A stretch of 42,654 bases of DNA from a virus. The stretch covers positions 1-42,654 of IMG/VR virus record IMGVR_UViG_3300026484_000250; one strand, 5' to 3'. Under the pieces are notes generated by a model that worked only from the letters and a program-made list of their open reading frames with translations, was not told the origin of the DNA and did not search any database. Of the stretch, positions 16,441 to 25,851 are shown piece by piece (positions within the stretch are counted from its first letter, which is position 1; each line of letters opens with the position of its first letter). The position numbers and the translations under genes were made by a program.

Positions 16441-16474
16441 TTTTAAAAACTAAAATAACTTGAAAGGCTTAAAA

Positions 16475-17368
16475 ATGAACTTTGAAAAAACAGATCCAGA
16501 ACTCATCCGAGTAAACAATGTTCTTTGGGATTTATTAAAAATCCATCAATCACAAGAACTTGAACATCCAATATATAACATCCAAGATATTAAAAAAATT
16601 AGGGTAGAAGATTTTAAAACAGAAGAAGCGAAAGATATTTTTTCTGATTTAACTTATGGAACTTCAAAAAGTAAAATAAAACAAGCATTATTACAAACTC
16701 AAAAAGATCTAAGTGCTCAAATTTTTACATCAGTATTTGAGTCTGCTCCTATTGAAATCAAAGAGATTTTTAAAGCCCTAAATGAAATAGACGGAAACTT
16801 CTTTTTAGTAGGAGGAAGCGTTAGAGATGCTCTTCTAGGGAATAATATTAAAGACTTTGACCTTACAACCTCATTAGATTATAATCATCTTAAAACCATA
16901 TTAGAGGGGCAATTTGACCTTGATATAAGAGGTGAACACTTTAAAGTTCTTATAGTTAAAAATGGGAAAGAAGAAGTTGAAATTGCTCAGTTTAGAAAAG
17001 ATGGCACATACTCTGATGGTAGAAGACCTGATAGTGTTTCTGCTGGTACGATCTTTGATGATGCTGCTCGTAGAGATTTTACAATTAATGCAGGATATTG
17101 GGATATAAAAGACTTTAAACTTCTTGACCCTACTGGTGAATTTATTGATGCTATACAAAAAAGAGAATTGAAATTCATAGGAAATGCGGAAGATAGACTT
17201 CAAGAAGACCATCTAAGAGGGTTGAGATTTTATAGATTTTTAGCGACTAAAGGTTTAAAAGCTGATAAAAGATCTTTAAAAGCAGTTAGAAAAAATATGG
17301 GAATTATTCTTTCTTCTATAGATCCTCAACGAGCCACAAATGAAATAGAAAAAATAGTAGGAGTTTAA
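16475..17368 (+). CDS. tRNA nucleotidyltransferase / poly(A) polymerase family (CCA-adding type)
   Basis: 297 residues from ATG 16475 (RBS GAAAGG at 16462). Class II nucleotidyltransferase head and neck: LVGGSVRDALLG at 111-122, catalytic Asp127 and Asp129 in DFDLTT, SDGRRPD near 180-186, ARRDFTINA near 198-206, then EDHLRGLRF near 244-252. Adds or restores the 3' CCA of tRNAs, or adds A tails. The 95-residue N-terminal extension is unusual and the C-terminal body/tail domains are largely missing, so it is short. The phage tRNA and tmRNA already encode CCA, so repair of trimmed ends is a more likely role than maturation. Confidence 0.9.
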   Translation: MNFEKTDPELIRVNNVLWDLLKIHQSQELEHPIYNIQDIKKIRVEDFKTEEAKDIFSDLTYGTSKSKIKQALLQTQKDLSAQIFTSVFESAPIEIKEIFKALNEIDGNFFLVGGSVRDALLGNNIKDFDLTTSLDYNHLKTILEGQFDLDIRGEHFKVLIVKNGKEEVEIAQFRKDGTYSDGRRPDSVSAGTIFDDAARRDFTINAGYWDIKDFKLLDPTGEFIDAIQKRELKFIGNAEDRLQEDHLRGLRFYRFLATKGLKADKRSLKAVRKNMGIILSSIDPQRATNEIEKIVGV

Positions 17369-17371
17369 AAA

Positions 17372-17572
17372 ATGAAAGTAGCAATAAAAATAAATCAATT
17401 TACTATTATAGTTTATAATATATTAGTATTTCTAAAATTTAAAAGATTATCTTTTTATTATGAAAGTACATTAATAGATTATGATTATTTATTAATTAAT
17501 GGAATTTATCTAGGAATAGCTTCAAGACATTATGAAAAATTAAATCAATTTATCGTAATAGGGAAATTTTAG
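17372..17572 (+). CDS. hypothetical protein, 66 aa
   Basis: Hydrophobic/aromatic N-terminal half (FTIIVYNILVFLKF near 9-22) that could be a single membrane span. No family recognised. Starts 3 nt after the upstream stop. Confidence 0.5.
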   Translation: MKVAIKINQFTIIVYNILVFLKFKRLSFYYESTLIDYDYLLINGIYLGIASRHYEKLNQFIVIGKF

Positions 17573-17576
17573 AATT

Positions 17577-18071
17577 ATGAGTCCTAAAACAAAATATATG
17601 CGAAATATACAAACTAATATTCTTTTGGGGCAAACTCTTCTTTTAGCAACTATATTTAAAACTGGAGAAATGTATAATGGTGAATATTCTTTTATTGGAT
17701 CTTTTTTAGTCTTAGTGGTTGGAATATTTGTAGGATGGTTTTATGATATGAGATTTAACAAAAATTATAAAAGTCCTTTAATAAAAGTTCATAAAACACT
17801 AATTTTAAGATACAACGAAATGCTTAAAACTAAACAATATGAGAAAGATGGAATTCGCATATTAAAAATGTTAGAAACTTTAGAAGAAAATATTAATTCT
17901 TGGAGTGATGATAAAGTATCTCGCTGGATTGGTTATATACAATATTTTATGATTGATAATAATTTTACAACTATTGATAAAGAAAGAGACTTTTCAAGAC
18001 CCCTTTTTAGAAAGGCTTATAAGAAATTAGGTTTTTATATACCAAAAACAGTAGATTTAAGTAAAGATTAA
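17577..18071 (+). CDS. predicted membrane protein, 164 aa
   Basis: Two hydrophobic segments (about 11-26 and 37-54, the second FIGSFLVLVVGIFVGWFYD), then a soluble basic helical domain of 110 residues. Likely an inner-membrane protein with a cytoplasmic C-terminus. Unknown function. Confidence 0.7.
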   Translation: MSPKTKYMRNIQTNILLGQTLLLATIFKTGEMYNGEYSFIGSFLVLVVGIFVGWFYDMRFNKNYKSPLIKVHKTLILRYNEMLKTKQYEKDGIRILKMLETLEENINSWSDDKVSRWIGYIQYFMIDNNFTTIDKERDFSRPLFRKAYKKLGFYIPKTVDLSKD

Positions 18072-18101
18072 GCTAACTTTAGTTATAATATATTATATAA
18101 A
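18068..18101 (+). promoter_or_regulatory. promoter, phage consensus family
   Basis: TTAAGCTAACTTTAGT then TATAAT at 18084-18089 and ATATTATATAA. The same form is used at 25797, 27535 and 29810. Confidence 0.85.
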
Positions 18102-18117
18102 GATTAAAGGGTAAAAT

Positions 18118-18504
18118 ATGTTAGATATGTTAAATGAAACTCAAAGAGAACATTTAGTTGAATTAGTTGTATATAAAAGACTAAATGAAGAGAATATTCC
18201 AGAAACAACTATAAATCTTTTTAGAGAGTGTTATTATTCTTATGCTGGTGCTATTGAAATTGGTGCTGTAGATTTTGTTTTACAAATGGAAGAATTTTCT
18301 AAAAAATATGGTAGAAATTTAAAAACTGAACTTGCTGCTACAAAGAAACATTTAAGAATTTTATTTCTAGATAGAAAAACAAAAAATGAAGCTATTGATG
18401 ACATAAGAAAGTGTATAAAACCTTTAAGACAAGCATATCTAACTTTACAAAGAAACTATGATATTGCAGAAAGATTAACTGAACTTGCAGAGGAGAATTC
18501 TTAA
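18118..18504 (+). CDS. hypothetical helical protein, 128 aa
   Basis: All-helical by pattern, with charged amphipathic helices (LNETQREHLVELVVYKRL and LRQAYLTLQRNYDIAERL). No motif. First gene of the promoter at 18068. Confidence 0.7.
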   Translation: MLDMLNETQREHLVELVVYKRLNEENIPETTINLFRECYYSYAGAIEIGAVDFVLQMEEFSKKYGRNLKTELAATKKHLRILFLDRKTKNEAIDDIRKCIKPLRQAYLTLQRNYDIAERLTELAEENS

Positions 18505-18514
18505 GATGAATATA

Positions 18515-18550
18515 CTTAATATTATTGGTTATAATATTATTAGATTTTAT
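18515..18550 (+). promoter_or_regulatory. possible promoter before the 18586 gene
   Basis: TTGGT then TATAAT at 18530-18535 and ATTATTAGATTTTATATTA, in an otherwise gene-free 80-nt gap. Lacks the upstream TTAAGT element. Confidence 0.4.
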
Positions 18551-18585
18551 ATTATTAAGATTTTTAATTAGTGGAGGAATGAAAA

Positions 18586-19209
18586 ATGTTTAAGGTAGTT
18601 GGATTAAGAGTTTTGAAGAAAGCTTCAAAAGATTTAGTAGAAGAATTTAATGAACAATATAATGAAAAAATTATAGATGTATATGAATTTTTGTTAAGTG
18701 AGAATGGAAAAAAGTATATTCAAACAATTTATTTAGAGGAGGGAATGTGTTACTCTGGTTATTGTGGATCGGAGTGGTTGCATTATACAGATCCAAAAGA
18801 AGTTGAAGATTTTGGTACTATTCATTATATTCCTAAAGGTAACTTAGAATTTTATAATATTATAACTGATTTTGATGGTAATGATTTCTATACTGCATAT
18901 GAAAATGATTGTCGTTATTACCCATCAGCAAACTTAAAAATTAATTTTAATAATTGGGAAGAGACTGGGCGACAAAAAACAAAAAAGCAAATTTATATAT
19001 TTGTAGGGGCATCGTCTCTTGGGAAGAGCTATATTGCTCATAATACGACGCTAAAAGTATTTGAAACCGATGCTGAACAATTATTCGGATTAGATGAAAG
19101 TTATGATATTATCGTTGCTGGTAATAAACATAAAATTACTCTTGAAGATATTAAAAATATTCTTCCTGATGTTGAATTAATAAAAGTTAAATTTGAGGAA
19201 TTTCAATGA
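18586..19209 (+). CDS. P-loop-containing protein, 207 aa
   Basis: The C-terminal third carries a Walker A motif GASSLGKS at 141-148 after a strand IYIFV, followed by a segment with FETDAEQLF and DESYDIIVAGN. This looks like a small kinase or NTPase domain, perhaps cut short at about 65 residues. The N-terminal 130 residues (FKVVGLRVLKKASKDLVEEF at the start) have no recognisable motif. Its position among RNA-processing genes makes a polynucleotide-kinase-like role tempting, but key kinase residues cannot be assigned. Confidence 0.65.
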   Translation: MFKVVGLRVLKKASKDLVEEFNEQYNEKIIDVYEFLLSENGKKYIQTIYLEEGMCYSGYCGSEWLHYTDPKEVEDFGTIHYIPKGNLEFYNIITDFDGNDFYTAYENDCRYYPSANLKINFNNWEETGRQKTKKQIYIFVGASSLGKSYIAHNTTLKVFETDAEQLFGLDESYDIIVAGNKHKITLEDIKNILPDVELIKVKFEEFQ

Positions 19210-19415
19210 TTTATTTAATACCAACTTGTCAAGATTGTGAATATTTTTGTACTCCAACTATTGGAGATCTTGGAATTATTACTGATGGAACTCAAGATAA
19301 TTGTGAAGTTGAATGGTGTAGTTTTTATAATAGAGAAATTACAGAAAGCTTAGTTAAAAGATGTCAGGAGAAATATTATGAAAAGAAGTCTAATAGTACA
19401 GTTGAAGGACATTAG
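19206..19415 (+). CDS. small cysteine-rich protein, 69 aa
   Basis: Six Cys: CxxC at the N-terminus (TCQDCEYFC), a pair further on (NCEVEWC) and one near the end. Probably binds zinc. ATG overlaps the upstream stop by 4 nt. Function unknown. Confidence 0.65.
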   Translation: MIYLIPTCQDCEYFCTPTIGDLGIITDGTQDNCEVEWCSFYNREITESLVKRCQEKYYEKKSNSTVEGH

Positions 19416-19608
19416 AGAAATTGATACTTGGGAAGAATTCGATAAATATATTGAACGATACTTTAATGAAGAAACTGGCTTAAAGGAACTCCAAAAATAT
19501 GATGAGATTATTTTAGATCAAAATACTTGTGATGGTCGAAGATATACTTTACGAAAGGTTGATATTGCCGATGCAATAGAAATTTGGGAACAATTTTATA
19601 AGGATTAA
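19378..19608 (+). CDS. hypothetical protein, 76 aa
   Basis: Starts at ATG 19378 after AGGAGAAATATT, overlapping the preceding gene by 38 nt. Acidic, helical; ends with ADAIEIWEQFYKD. No family recognised. Confidence 0.65.
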   Translation: MKRSLIVQLKDIREIDTWEEFDKYIERYFNEETGLKELQKYDEIILDQNTCDGRRYTLRKVDIADAIEIWEQFYKD

Positions 19609-19609
19609 T

Positions 19610-19927
19610 ATGGATGAACTTGATAAGCAAATTGAAATTTTAAGAAACGAGATAGAAGAGATAGAAAAATCAAAAAACCCTCTTAAAGCTAAATTAATAG
19701 AGTTAATAAAGGAAAGAGATAAAATTTTAATTACCCCATATGTAAAACATCTCGAAGATGGAAAACCTTTAGGAATTAGATCTCATTGGTGCTCTCCTTT
19801 TTATAAAACAACAAAGAGTGACATTATTAATTCTTGGGGGTGGGAAAGTATAGAAGAATATATATTATCAGTATCTACAGATTCAAAATGGTTTACATAT
19901 GATATAACAAAAATGGAGAAATTATAA
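19610..19927 (+). CDS. hypothetical protein, 105 aa
   Basis: N-terminal coiled coil (about 1-40, EIEEIEKSKNPLKAKLIELI), then a compact C-terminal part with several Trp (SHWCSPFYKTT, NSWGWESIEEYI). Unknown. Confidence 0.65.
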   Translation: MDELDKQIEILRNEIEEIEKSKNPLKAKLIELIKERDKILITPYVKHLEDGKPLGIRSHWCSPFYKTTKSDIINSWGWESIEEYILSVSTDSKWFTYDITKMEKL

Positions 19928-20089
19928 ATGACTATGAAAATTCATAAAATAATCTATGATGAGTTATTTCAAGAGAGATATAGTAGGTTGAAAGAAACTA
20001 ATAAATACAGTAAAGATGATATGATTAAAAAGTCAAAAAATTATGCTGATAAGTATGTCGGTGTTTATATTAATAAACTCTTAAATTAG
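19928..20089 (+). CDS. hypothetical protein, 53 aa
   Basis: ATG directly follows the preceding stop (GGAGAAATTATAA upstream supplies the ribosome site). Basic and helical (begins MTMKIHKIIYDELFQERYSR). It sits right before groEL, but is not a GroES: no mobile-loop pattern and about half the length. Confidence 0.55.
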   Translation: MTMKIHKIIYDELFQERYSRLKETNKYSKDDMIKKSKNYADKYVGVYINKLLN

Positions 20090-20110
20090 TCTTAAAATAC
20101 AAAAACTTAA

Positions 20111-21706
<1,596 letters not shown>

Positions 21707-21739
21707 AATTGATGAAAGAATTATTTCAAGATATGATTT

Positions 21740-21780
21740 AAGTGATATTTAAGTCTTTTTTAGTTATAATATATTATAAA
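21740..21780 (+). promoter_or_regulatory. promoter, phage consensus family
   Basis: TTAAGTGATATTTAAGTC, then TTTTTTAGT, then TATAAT at 21765-21770 and ATATTATAA. Nearly identical to the cassette at 16400. It drives the 21801-23281 run that ends with smpB. Confidence 0.8.
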
Positions 21781-21800
21781 TTTAAAAAGAAAGGCTTAAA

Positions 21801-22568
21801 ATGTTAAAACTAAAATGGGAAAAACATAAACCAGAAATGATGTGGTTTTTGGACAATCCTGGAGGTACTGAGATTTGGGAAAATAGATTTGGAGAATGGG
21901 AATTAACTTCTACTCCATCTTTTTCCACTACTTACGATTATGCTATAAATGATATGTATGCGGATATTCGTAAAGCCTTTAAAGATGGGAAGCAAGTTAT
22001 GCTTTTAAATACATCTTATGACTCTTCTAAGCCCTTTGGAAAGTATATGTTGATTAATAGACTTTTTGATCATATACCTTTACACCACTATAAAATAGTT
22101 AATTTTAATATTGGAGATTGGGTATTTAATGATGAATACGGAGCATTTCAACTAACTAAAGATAATTTTGAAAGTTATCTACAAAATGGGTTTGAAGATA
22201 TTAAACCATTCTCACCAGTAAAACCTGGAGATTGGGTAACCATTGATAATGTAGAAACTCCACATAAATTTAAAGCTTTTTCTGGAGACTCTTCTGATTG
22301 GAATAGAACTCTTGATTATGAAAGAGCTGAGATGGTTGATGGTATGAACTATAAATTAATAAATTATGATAGATCTATCATAAAACCTTGGAAACCTGAA
22401 GTTGGAGAATGGGTTTGGTTATTTACTAATAATGGAACATCAATCCACCCAACTATTACTCAATTTAGAGAAGAATTAAGTGGTGAAATATTTGAACCAT
22501 TCTTAGGAAAGTTCCCTGAGTTTATTAAAGAAAGGATTGATGGTGGAAAATTCGTCAACTTTATTTAA
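21801..22568 (+). CDS. hypothetical protein with GDWV-type repeats, 255 aa
   Basis: Trp-rich protein. Three related units contain a Pro/Gly-Asp/Glu-Trp-Val core: FNIGDWVFNDEYG near 111, VKPGDWVTIDNVE near 140 and PEVGEWVWLFTNN near 198; each is followed by a patch with F..., then a partner Pro-rich segment. This looks like a repeat of a small beta domain. No family recognised. Confidence 0.75.
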   Translation: MLKLKWEKHKPEMMWFLDNPGGTEIWENRFGEWELTSTPSFSTTYDYAINDMYADIRKAFKDGKQVMLLNTSYDSSKPFGKYMLINRLFDHIPLHHYKIVNFNIGDWVFNDEYGAFQLTKDNFESYLQNGFEDIKPFSPVKPGDWVTIDNVETPHKFKAFSGDSSDWNRTLDYERAEMVDGMNYKLINYDRSIIKPWKPEVGEWVWLFTNNGTSIHPTITQFREELSGEIFEPFLGKFPEFIKERIDGGKFVNFI

Positions 22569-22698
22569 TATATTTTTAATAATACTTTTAGTATTGAATG
22601 CCAAAATTATTTGTGATGCTGGTGTTCTTTTAAATGGTTTAGCTATGAGTATATTATTTTCAGTACTTGTACTTGATAAAATATTAGGAGATAGATAA
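22540..22698 (+). CDS. small membrane protein, 52 aa
   Basis: Overlaps the end of the 21801 gene by 29 nt; RBS GAAAGG at 22530. Two hydrophobic segments (LFNIFLIILLVL near 8-19 and LAMSILFSVLVL near 34-45). Stop overlaps the start of the next gene by one base, which supports its reality. Confidence 0.5.
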   Translation: MVENSSTLFNIFLIILLVLNAKIICDAGVLLNGLAMSILFSVLVLDKILGDR

Positions 22699-22832
22699 TG
22701 AATAAAGATGAATTTGTTGAAGTAAGAACACACGGAACAGTTACTAAATTTAATTTAAGATGGTATTCAATAGTTGGACATTTAGTCGTTACAAAGGATG
22801 AATACTGTAAAGTTGTTGGGGAATTAAAATGA
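22698..22832 (+). CDS. hypothetical protein, 44 aa
   Basis: Begins MNKDEFVEVRTHGTVTKFN, RBS TTAGGAGATAGATA. Its TGA overlaps the smpB ATG (ATGA), so it is translationally coupled to smpB. No family recognised. Confidence 0.55.
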   Translation: MNKDEFVEVRTHGTVTKFNLRWYSIVGHLVVTKDEYCKVVGELK

Positions 22833-23281
22833 TTTTCGCTTCAAATAAGAAAGTGAACTTTGAATATGAGATTATTGAAACCTTTGAAGCTGGAATTGTT
22901 TTAAAGGGTGGTGAAGTTAAGGGAATAAGAGCAAAAACTGTTTCAATAAAAGAAAGCCATATAAAAATTATTAAAGAAGAAATGTTTATATTTGGAATAC
23001 ATATAACAGTTCCTGAATATGCTCAAAAAAGTTTTGAACCTATTACTCCTGATGGTACTCGAAAACTATTAATGAAGAAGAAAGAAATTAGAAAGATATT
23101 TCAAAAGGTTCAAGAGAAAGGATATACATTAGTTGCAAGGAAAGTATATCAACCTGAAAATAAAGGTACTATAAAAATTGAAGTTTGTCTCGTTAAAGGT
23201 AAAAAATTATATGATAAAAGAGAAACTTTAAAAAGAAAGCAACAAGATATGGACGCAAAAAGAGCCATAAAAAACTACTAG
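22829..23281 (+). CDS. smpB: SmpB, tmRNA-binding protein
   Basis: 150 residues, usual length for SmpB. Binds the tRNA-like end of tmRNA and mimics codon-anticodon pairing in the stalled ribosome. Family landmarks: NKKVNFEYEIIETFEAG near 6-22, LKGGEVKGIRA near 25-35, GTRKLLMKKKEIRKI near 74-88, and the C-terminal KGKKLYDKRETLKRKQ ending in a basic tail (MDAKRAIKNY). Paired with the tmRNA at 55-411 this gives the phage a complete trans-translation pair. Followed by a terminator. Confidence 0.96.
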   Translation: MIFASNKKVNFEYEIIETFEAGIVLKGGEVKGIRAKTVSIKESHIKIIKEEMFIFGIHITVPEYAQKSFEPITPDGTRKLLMKKKEIRKIFQKVQEKGYTLVARKVYQPENKGTIKIEVCLVKGKKLYDKRETLKRKQQDMDAKRAIKNY

Positions 23282-23305
23282 GAAGATTTTCTTTCTTCCT
23301 TTTTA
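23281..23305 (+). terminator. rho-independent terminator after smpB
   Basis: GGAAGA (23281-23286) pairs with TCTTCC (23294-23299), followed by TTTTT. Directly behind the smpB stop codon. Confidence 0.75.
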
Positions 23306-23334
23306 CTACAAACACCCTCAAAAATAAATTTTCT

Positions 23335-23448
23335 ATGTCTTGGAGATGCTATTTTATTTTCAAGAAGATCGTTATAATTACAGAACTATATTTACACTAT
23401 TAGAATACTGTTATTTTTCGTAAGTAAAAAATAGCATCTGCAGGACAT
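23335..23448. repeat. 21-bp imperfect inverted repeat
   Basis: Arms 23335-23355 and 23428-23448 are reverse complements with 2 mismatches, 72 nt apart. Each arm contains the ATCTSCARGACAT element that recurs in the array just downstream. There is no gene in between. Confidence 0.75.
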
Positions 23449-23769
23449 AAAAAAGTTTTTATTTTTAGTTTTACTATAAAAGATTAATAAAATTTTTTAC
23501 ATCTGCAAGACATTTTATTTTTTAGTTATAGTTTTATTTTAGGGTTTTTATTTTTTTAGTTTTACTATATAAGATTAATAAAAATTTTTTACATCTCCAA
23601 GACATTTTATTTTTTTAGTTTTTTAGTTTTACTTATAAGATTAATAAAAATTTTTTACATCTCCAAGACATTTTATTTTTTTAGTTTTTTAGTTTTACTT
23701 ATAAGATTAATAAAAATTTTTAGGGTTTTTATTTTTTACTTTTTACATCTCCAAGACATAAAAAAGTTT
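23427..23769. repeat. tandem AT-rich repeat array with ACATCTSCAAGACAT element
   Basis: Gene-free stretch. Two identical adjacent 66-bp units occupy 23571-23636 and 23637-23702; a third starts at 23703 and changes after about 19 bp. A diverged unit lies at 23480-23570. The 14-bp element CATCTSCARGACAT occurs at 23435, 23500, 23592, 23658 and 23746, all in the same direction. Its centre TCT-SCA-AGA has dyad symmetry, typical of a protein-binding site. Inverted relatives are at 40253-40359. Possible origin, partition or regulatory region; no unique spacers as in CRISPR. Confidence 0.85.
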
Positions 23770-23789
23770 TAATATCTCTATTATAATTT

Positions 23790-23830
23790 AAGTAAACTTT
23801 AAGTATAATTTAGTTATAATATTATATAAC
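23790..23830 (+). promoter_or_regulatory. promoter, phage consensus family
   Basis: TTTAAGTATAA, then TTTAGT, then TATAAT at 23815-23820 and ATTATATAAC. Starts the 23846-25732 operon (Thg1-like, Nudix). Confidence 0.8.
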
Positions 23831-23845
23831 AAATTAGGAGTTACT

Positions 23846-24073
23846 ATGAATATAAAATACGAAGATCTTAGAGTATTGATACTTTTCTGTTTAAACAGAG
23901 TTGATTTTAATAAGTTTAAAGAGTTGGATGCTAGAAATTTCGAAGATAATTATTACATTACACTATTTCAAGAATTTACAGGAAACCCTTTAAATTATAT
24001 AGTGACTCGAGGAGAGTCTCAGTTATTAGAAAATATAACTAAAGAAATTATTAAAACAGATTATAAAGGATAA
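23846..24073 (+). CDS. hypothetical protein, 75 aa
   Basis: RBS TTAGGAG 5 nt before the ATG. Begins MNIKYEDLRVLILFCLNRVD; helical, with no known motif. Precedes the Thg1-like gene by 3 nt, so may be co-translated. Confidence 0.65.
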   Translation: MNIKYEDLRVLILFCLNRVDFNKFKELDARNFEDNYYITLFQEFTGNPLNYIVTRGESQLLENITKEIIKTDYKG

Positions 24074-24076
24074 TAG

Positions 24077-25312
24077 ATGTCAACGATATTAAATGAAGCT
24101 TTAGCTGAAAAACAAAAAGTAACAGATGAACAAAGAAAAAATTTATATAAATTATATGATGAATTAAATTGTTTATTTGCGGAAGAAGAAGAATTACTCC
24201 CTCAAGAGGTACGAGAAAGAGGGGAAAATCTTGCAAGAAAACTAACAGAAATTGAAAATAATTTACAACGAAACTGGAACTTTGATATTAATCCTAAATT
24301 TCACACCTATGAATTTAACTTTAAAAATTGTATTTGTCCTCGCTTAGATAATTCTGAAAGATTTGGATTTGAAAAAATCTATAACTGTGGTTGCCCTATT
24401 CACTCATTTAAGTGCTTCAAAAATAAAGAAGTACAAGATGAAAATAAACCTCTTGGAATTCGTATGAAAGATTATGAAGCTGATTATGAAACTAGAATTC
24501 CTGAAGATGAACATATTATTATTAGAATTGATGGACACAAATTTTCAAAGTTTACTAAAGGGATGTTAAAGCCTTTTGACCATATTTTACTTGAGTCTAT
24601 GAATAAAACAACAATAGATTTAGTAGAACATTTTCAAGCATATACTGGGTTTACACAGTCAGATGAAATAACACTTTATATCCCATCGTTAAAGTTATTA
24701 GAAGAACAACCAAAATATGGCTGGAAACATATGCATTCAGGAAGAGTGCAAAAAATAGCTAGTTTAGTGTCTGCATACACGACTAGACAATTTAACAAAC
24801 ATTTTAGAGAAGCAGTTAAAAACCTTGAAATAACAATTCTTGATACTGAAGTTTCTGAAGAAGAAAGAAATAATATGTGGGATTATTTCTTAAAAATGAA
24901 TAATAAAGTTGGAAATGCTTGGTTTGATGCGAGAGTTTATGGAGTACCTACAAATGAAGAAGTTTTGAATTCATTTTTATGGAGAAGTAGAGATTGTGTG
25001 AAAAATAGTAAATCTATGTTTGCTCAAACATATTGTTCACATAGAGAACTTATGAATAAGACTGCTGAAGAACAAATCCAGTATTGTAAAGATAAAACTG
25101 GAAATGATTGGAATGAAATTCTTGATAGATACAAATATGGGTACTTAGTTAAAAGAAAAGAATATAGAAAGGTTGTTGAGTTGCCTGAAAAAATTAAGCC
25201 ACATATGGATGTAAAGACAGTTCTTAGAACACAAATCTTGGGATGGTCTGAAGAATTAAGTTTTGATGAAGTAACTCTTAAGAAAATTATTGGTAAATAT
25301 CTAAAGGATTAA
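24077..25312 (+). CDS. Thg1-like 3'-5' polymerase (tRNA-His guanylyltransferase family)
   Basis: 411 residues. Enzymes of this family add nucleotides to the 5' end of tRNAs in the 3'-5' direction; Thg1 adds G-1 to tRNA-His, while bacterial and phage-type relatives repair 5'-truncated tRNAs. Landmarks: RIDGHKFSKFTKGMLKPFD (150-168) with metal ligand D152, NKTTIDLVEHFQAYTGFTQSDEITL (176-200) with D196-E197, and a further HSGRVQKIASLVSAY region. The N-terminal about 125 residues are not part of the usual family start and carry five Cys (C85, C87, C104, C106, C113), a likely zinc module. Next gene is a Nudix hydrolase. Confidence 0.9.
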   Translation: MSTILNEALAEKQKVTDEQRKNLYKLYDELNCLFAEEEELLPQEVRERGENLARKLTEIENNLQRNWNFDINPKFHTYEFNFKNCICPRLDNSERFGFEKIYNCGCPIHSFKCFKNKEVQDENKPLGIRMKDYEADYETRIPEDEHIIIRIDGHKFSKFTKGMLKPFDHILLESMNKTTIDLVEHFQAYTGFTQSDEITLYIPSLKLLEEQPKYGWKHMHSGRVQKIASLVSAYTTRQFNKHFREAVKNLEITILDTEVSEEERNNMWDYFLKMNNKVGNAWFDARVYGVPTNEEVLNSFLWRSRDCVKNSKSMFAQTYCSHRELMNKTAEEQIQYCKDKTGNDWNEILDRYKYGYLVKRKEYRKVVELPEKIKPHMDVKTVLRTQILGWSEELSFDEVTLKKIIGKYLKD

Positions 25313-25315
25313 TCT

Positions 25316-25732
25316 ATGAAAGATTATAGCTATGGGGTTTGTCCTTATAAAATAGAAGAAAGAAAAATATTTCTTCTATTGAATAAAACAAGTTCAATAT
25401 CTGATTGGAACTTTTTTAAAGGTAAAATGGAACAGGACGAAACCATAGTAGAAACGGCACTAAGGGAGTTTTTTGAGGAAGCTGGTGTAATGCTACAAGA
25501 AAGAGATTTAGAGTCTTATTTTGCTTGTAAGAACCCTAAAAAAGATATTGGGATATTTTTATATTCTTATCAAAATGAGAGATTCAAATTTGATAAGAGA
25601 GAAATTTATTTAGCTGAATGGGTTGAATTATATTCTATACGAGTGTCAAAAAATCAAAGAAAGATTTTAAATGATATTATATTATACTTTAAAACTAAAC
25701 TAAAATATATTAACTTTATTATGAAAGAATAA
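25316..25732 (+). CDS. Nudix hydrolase
   Basis: 138 residues. The Nudix box GX5EX7REXXEEXGX is complete: G41 in GKMEQDE, then TIVETAL, then REFFEEAGV. Family members hydrolyse nucleoside diphosphate-linked compounds or mRNA caps. Following the Thg1-like gene by 3 nt, it could act on NTP-derived or RNA 5' ends, or clean up nucleotides. Substrate unknown. Confidence 0.9.
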   Translation: MKDYSYGVCPYKIEERKIFLLLNKTSSISDWNFFKGKMEQDETIVETALREFFEEAGVMLQERDLESYFACKNPKKDIGIFLYSYQNERFKFDKREIYLAEWVELYSIRVSKNQRKILNDIILYFKTKLKYINFIMKE

Positions 25733-25796
25733 AAAGAATTCCAGATTTTAAATGGAGTCTTTTAAAAGAAAGTAGTTATTATTCGTATTATTAAGC

Positions 25797-25834
25797 AATT
25801 GTTAAGCTAACTTTAGTTATAATATATTATATAA
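25797..25834 (+). promoter_or_regulatory. promoter, phage consensus family
   Basis: TTAAGCTAACTTTAGT then TATAAT at 25818-25823 and ATATTATATAA. The segment from about 25790 to the ATG closely matches that before the 27590 gene. Confidence 0.85.
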
Positions 25835-25851
25835 AAATTAAAGGATAGAAT

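Noticed and set aside
18506-18571. 21-residue frame before the 18586 gene
   Set aside because: Very short and almost all Ile/Asn/Tyr; overlaps a promoter-like TATAAT. Likely promoter sequence, not a gene.
19928-20089. GroES next to groEL
   Set aside because: Only 53 residues, basic, without a mobile loop.
21711-21740. Nine-residue frame after groEL
   Set aside because: Too short and without a ribosome site, and it overlaps a promoter.
23335-23448. Insertion sequence or MITE
   Set aside because: Inverted arms exist, but no transposase gene and no clear target-site duplication.
23427-23769. CRISPR array
   Set aside because: Units are 66 bp and identical end to end, with no unique spacers, and no cas genes are near. 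It is a tandem repeat.
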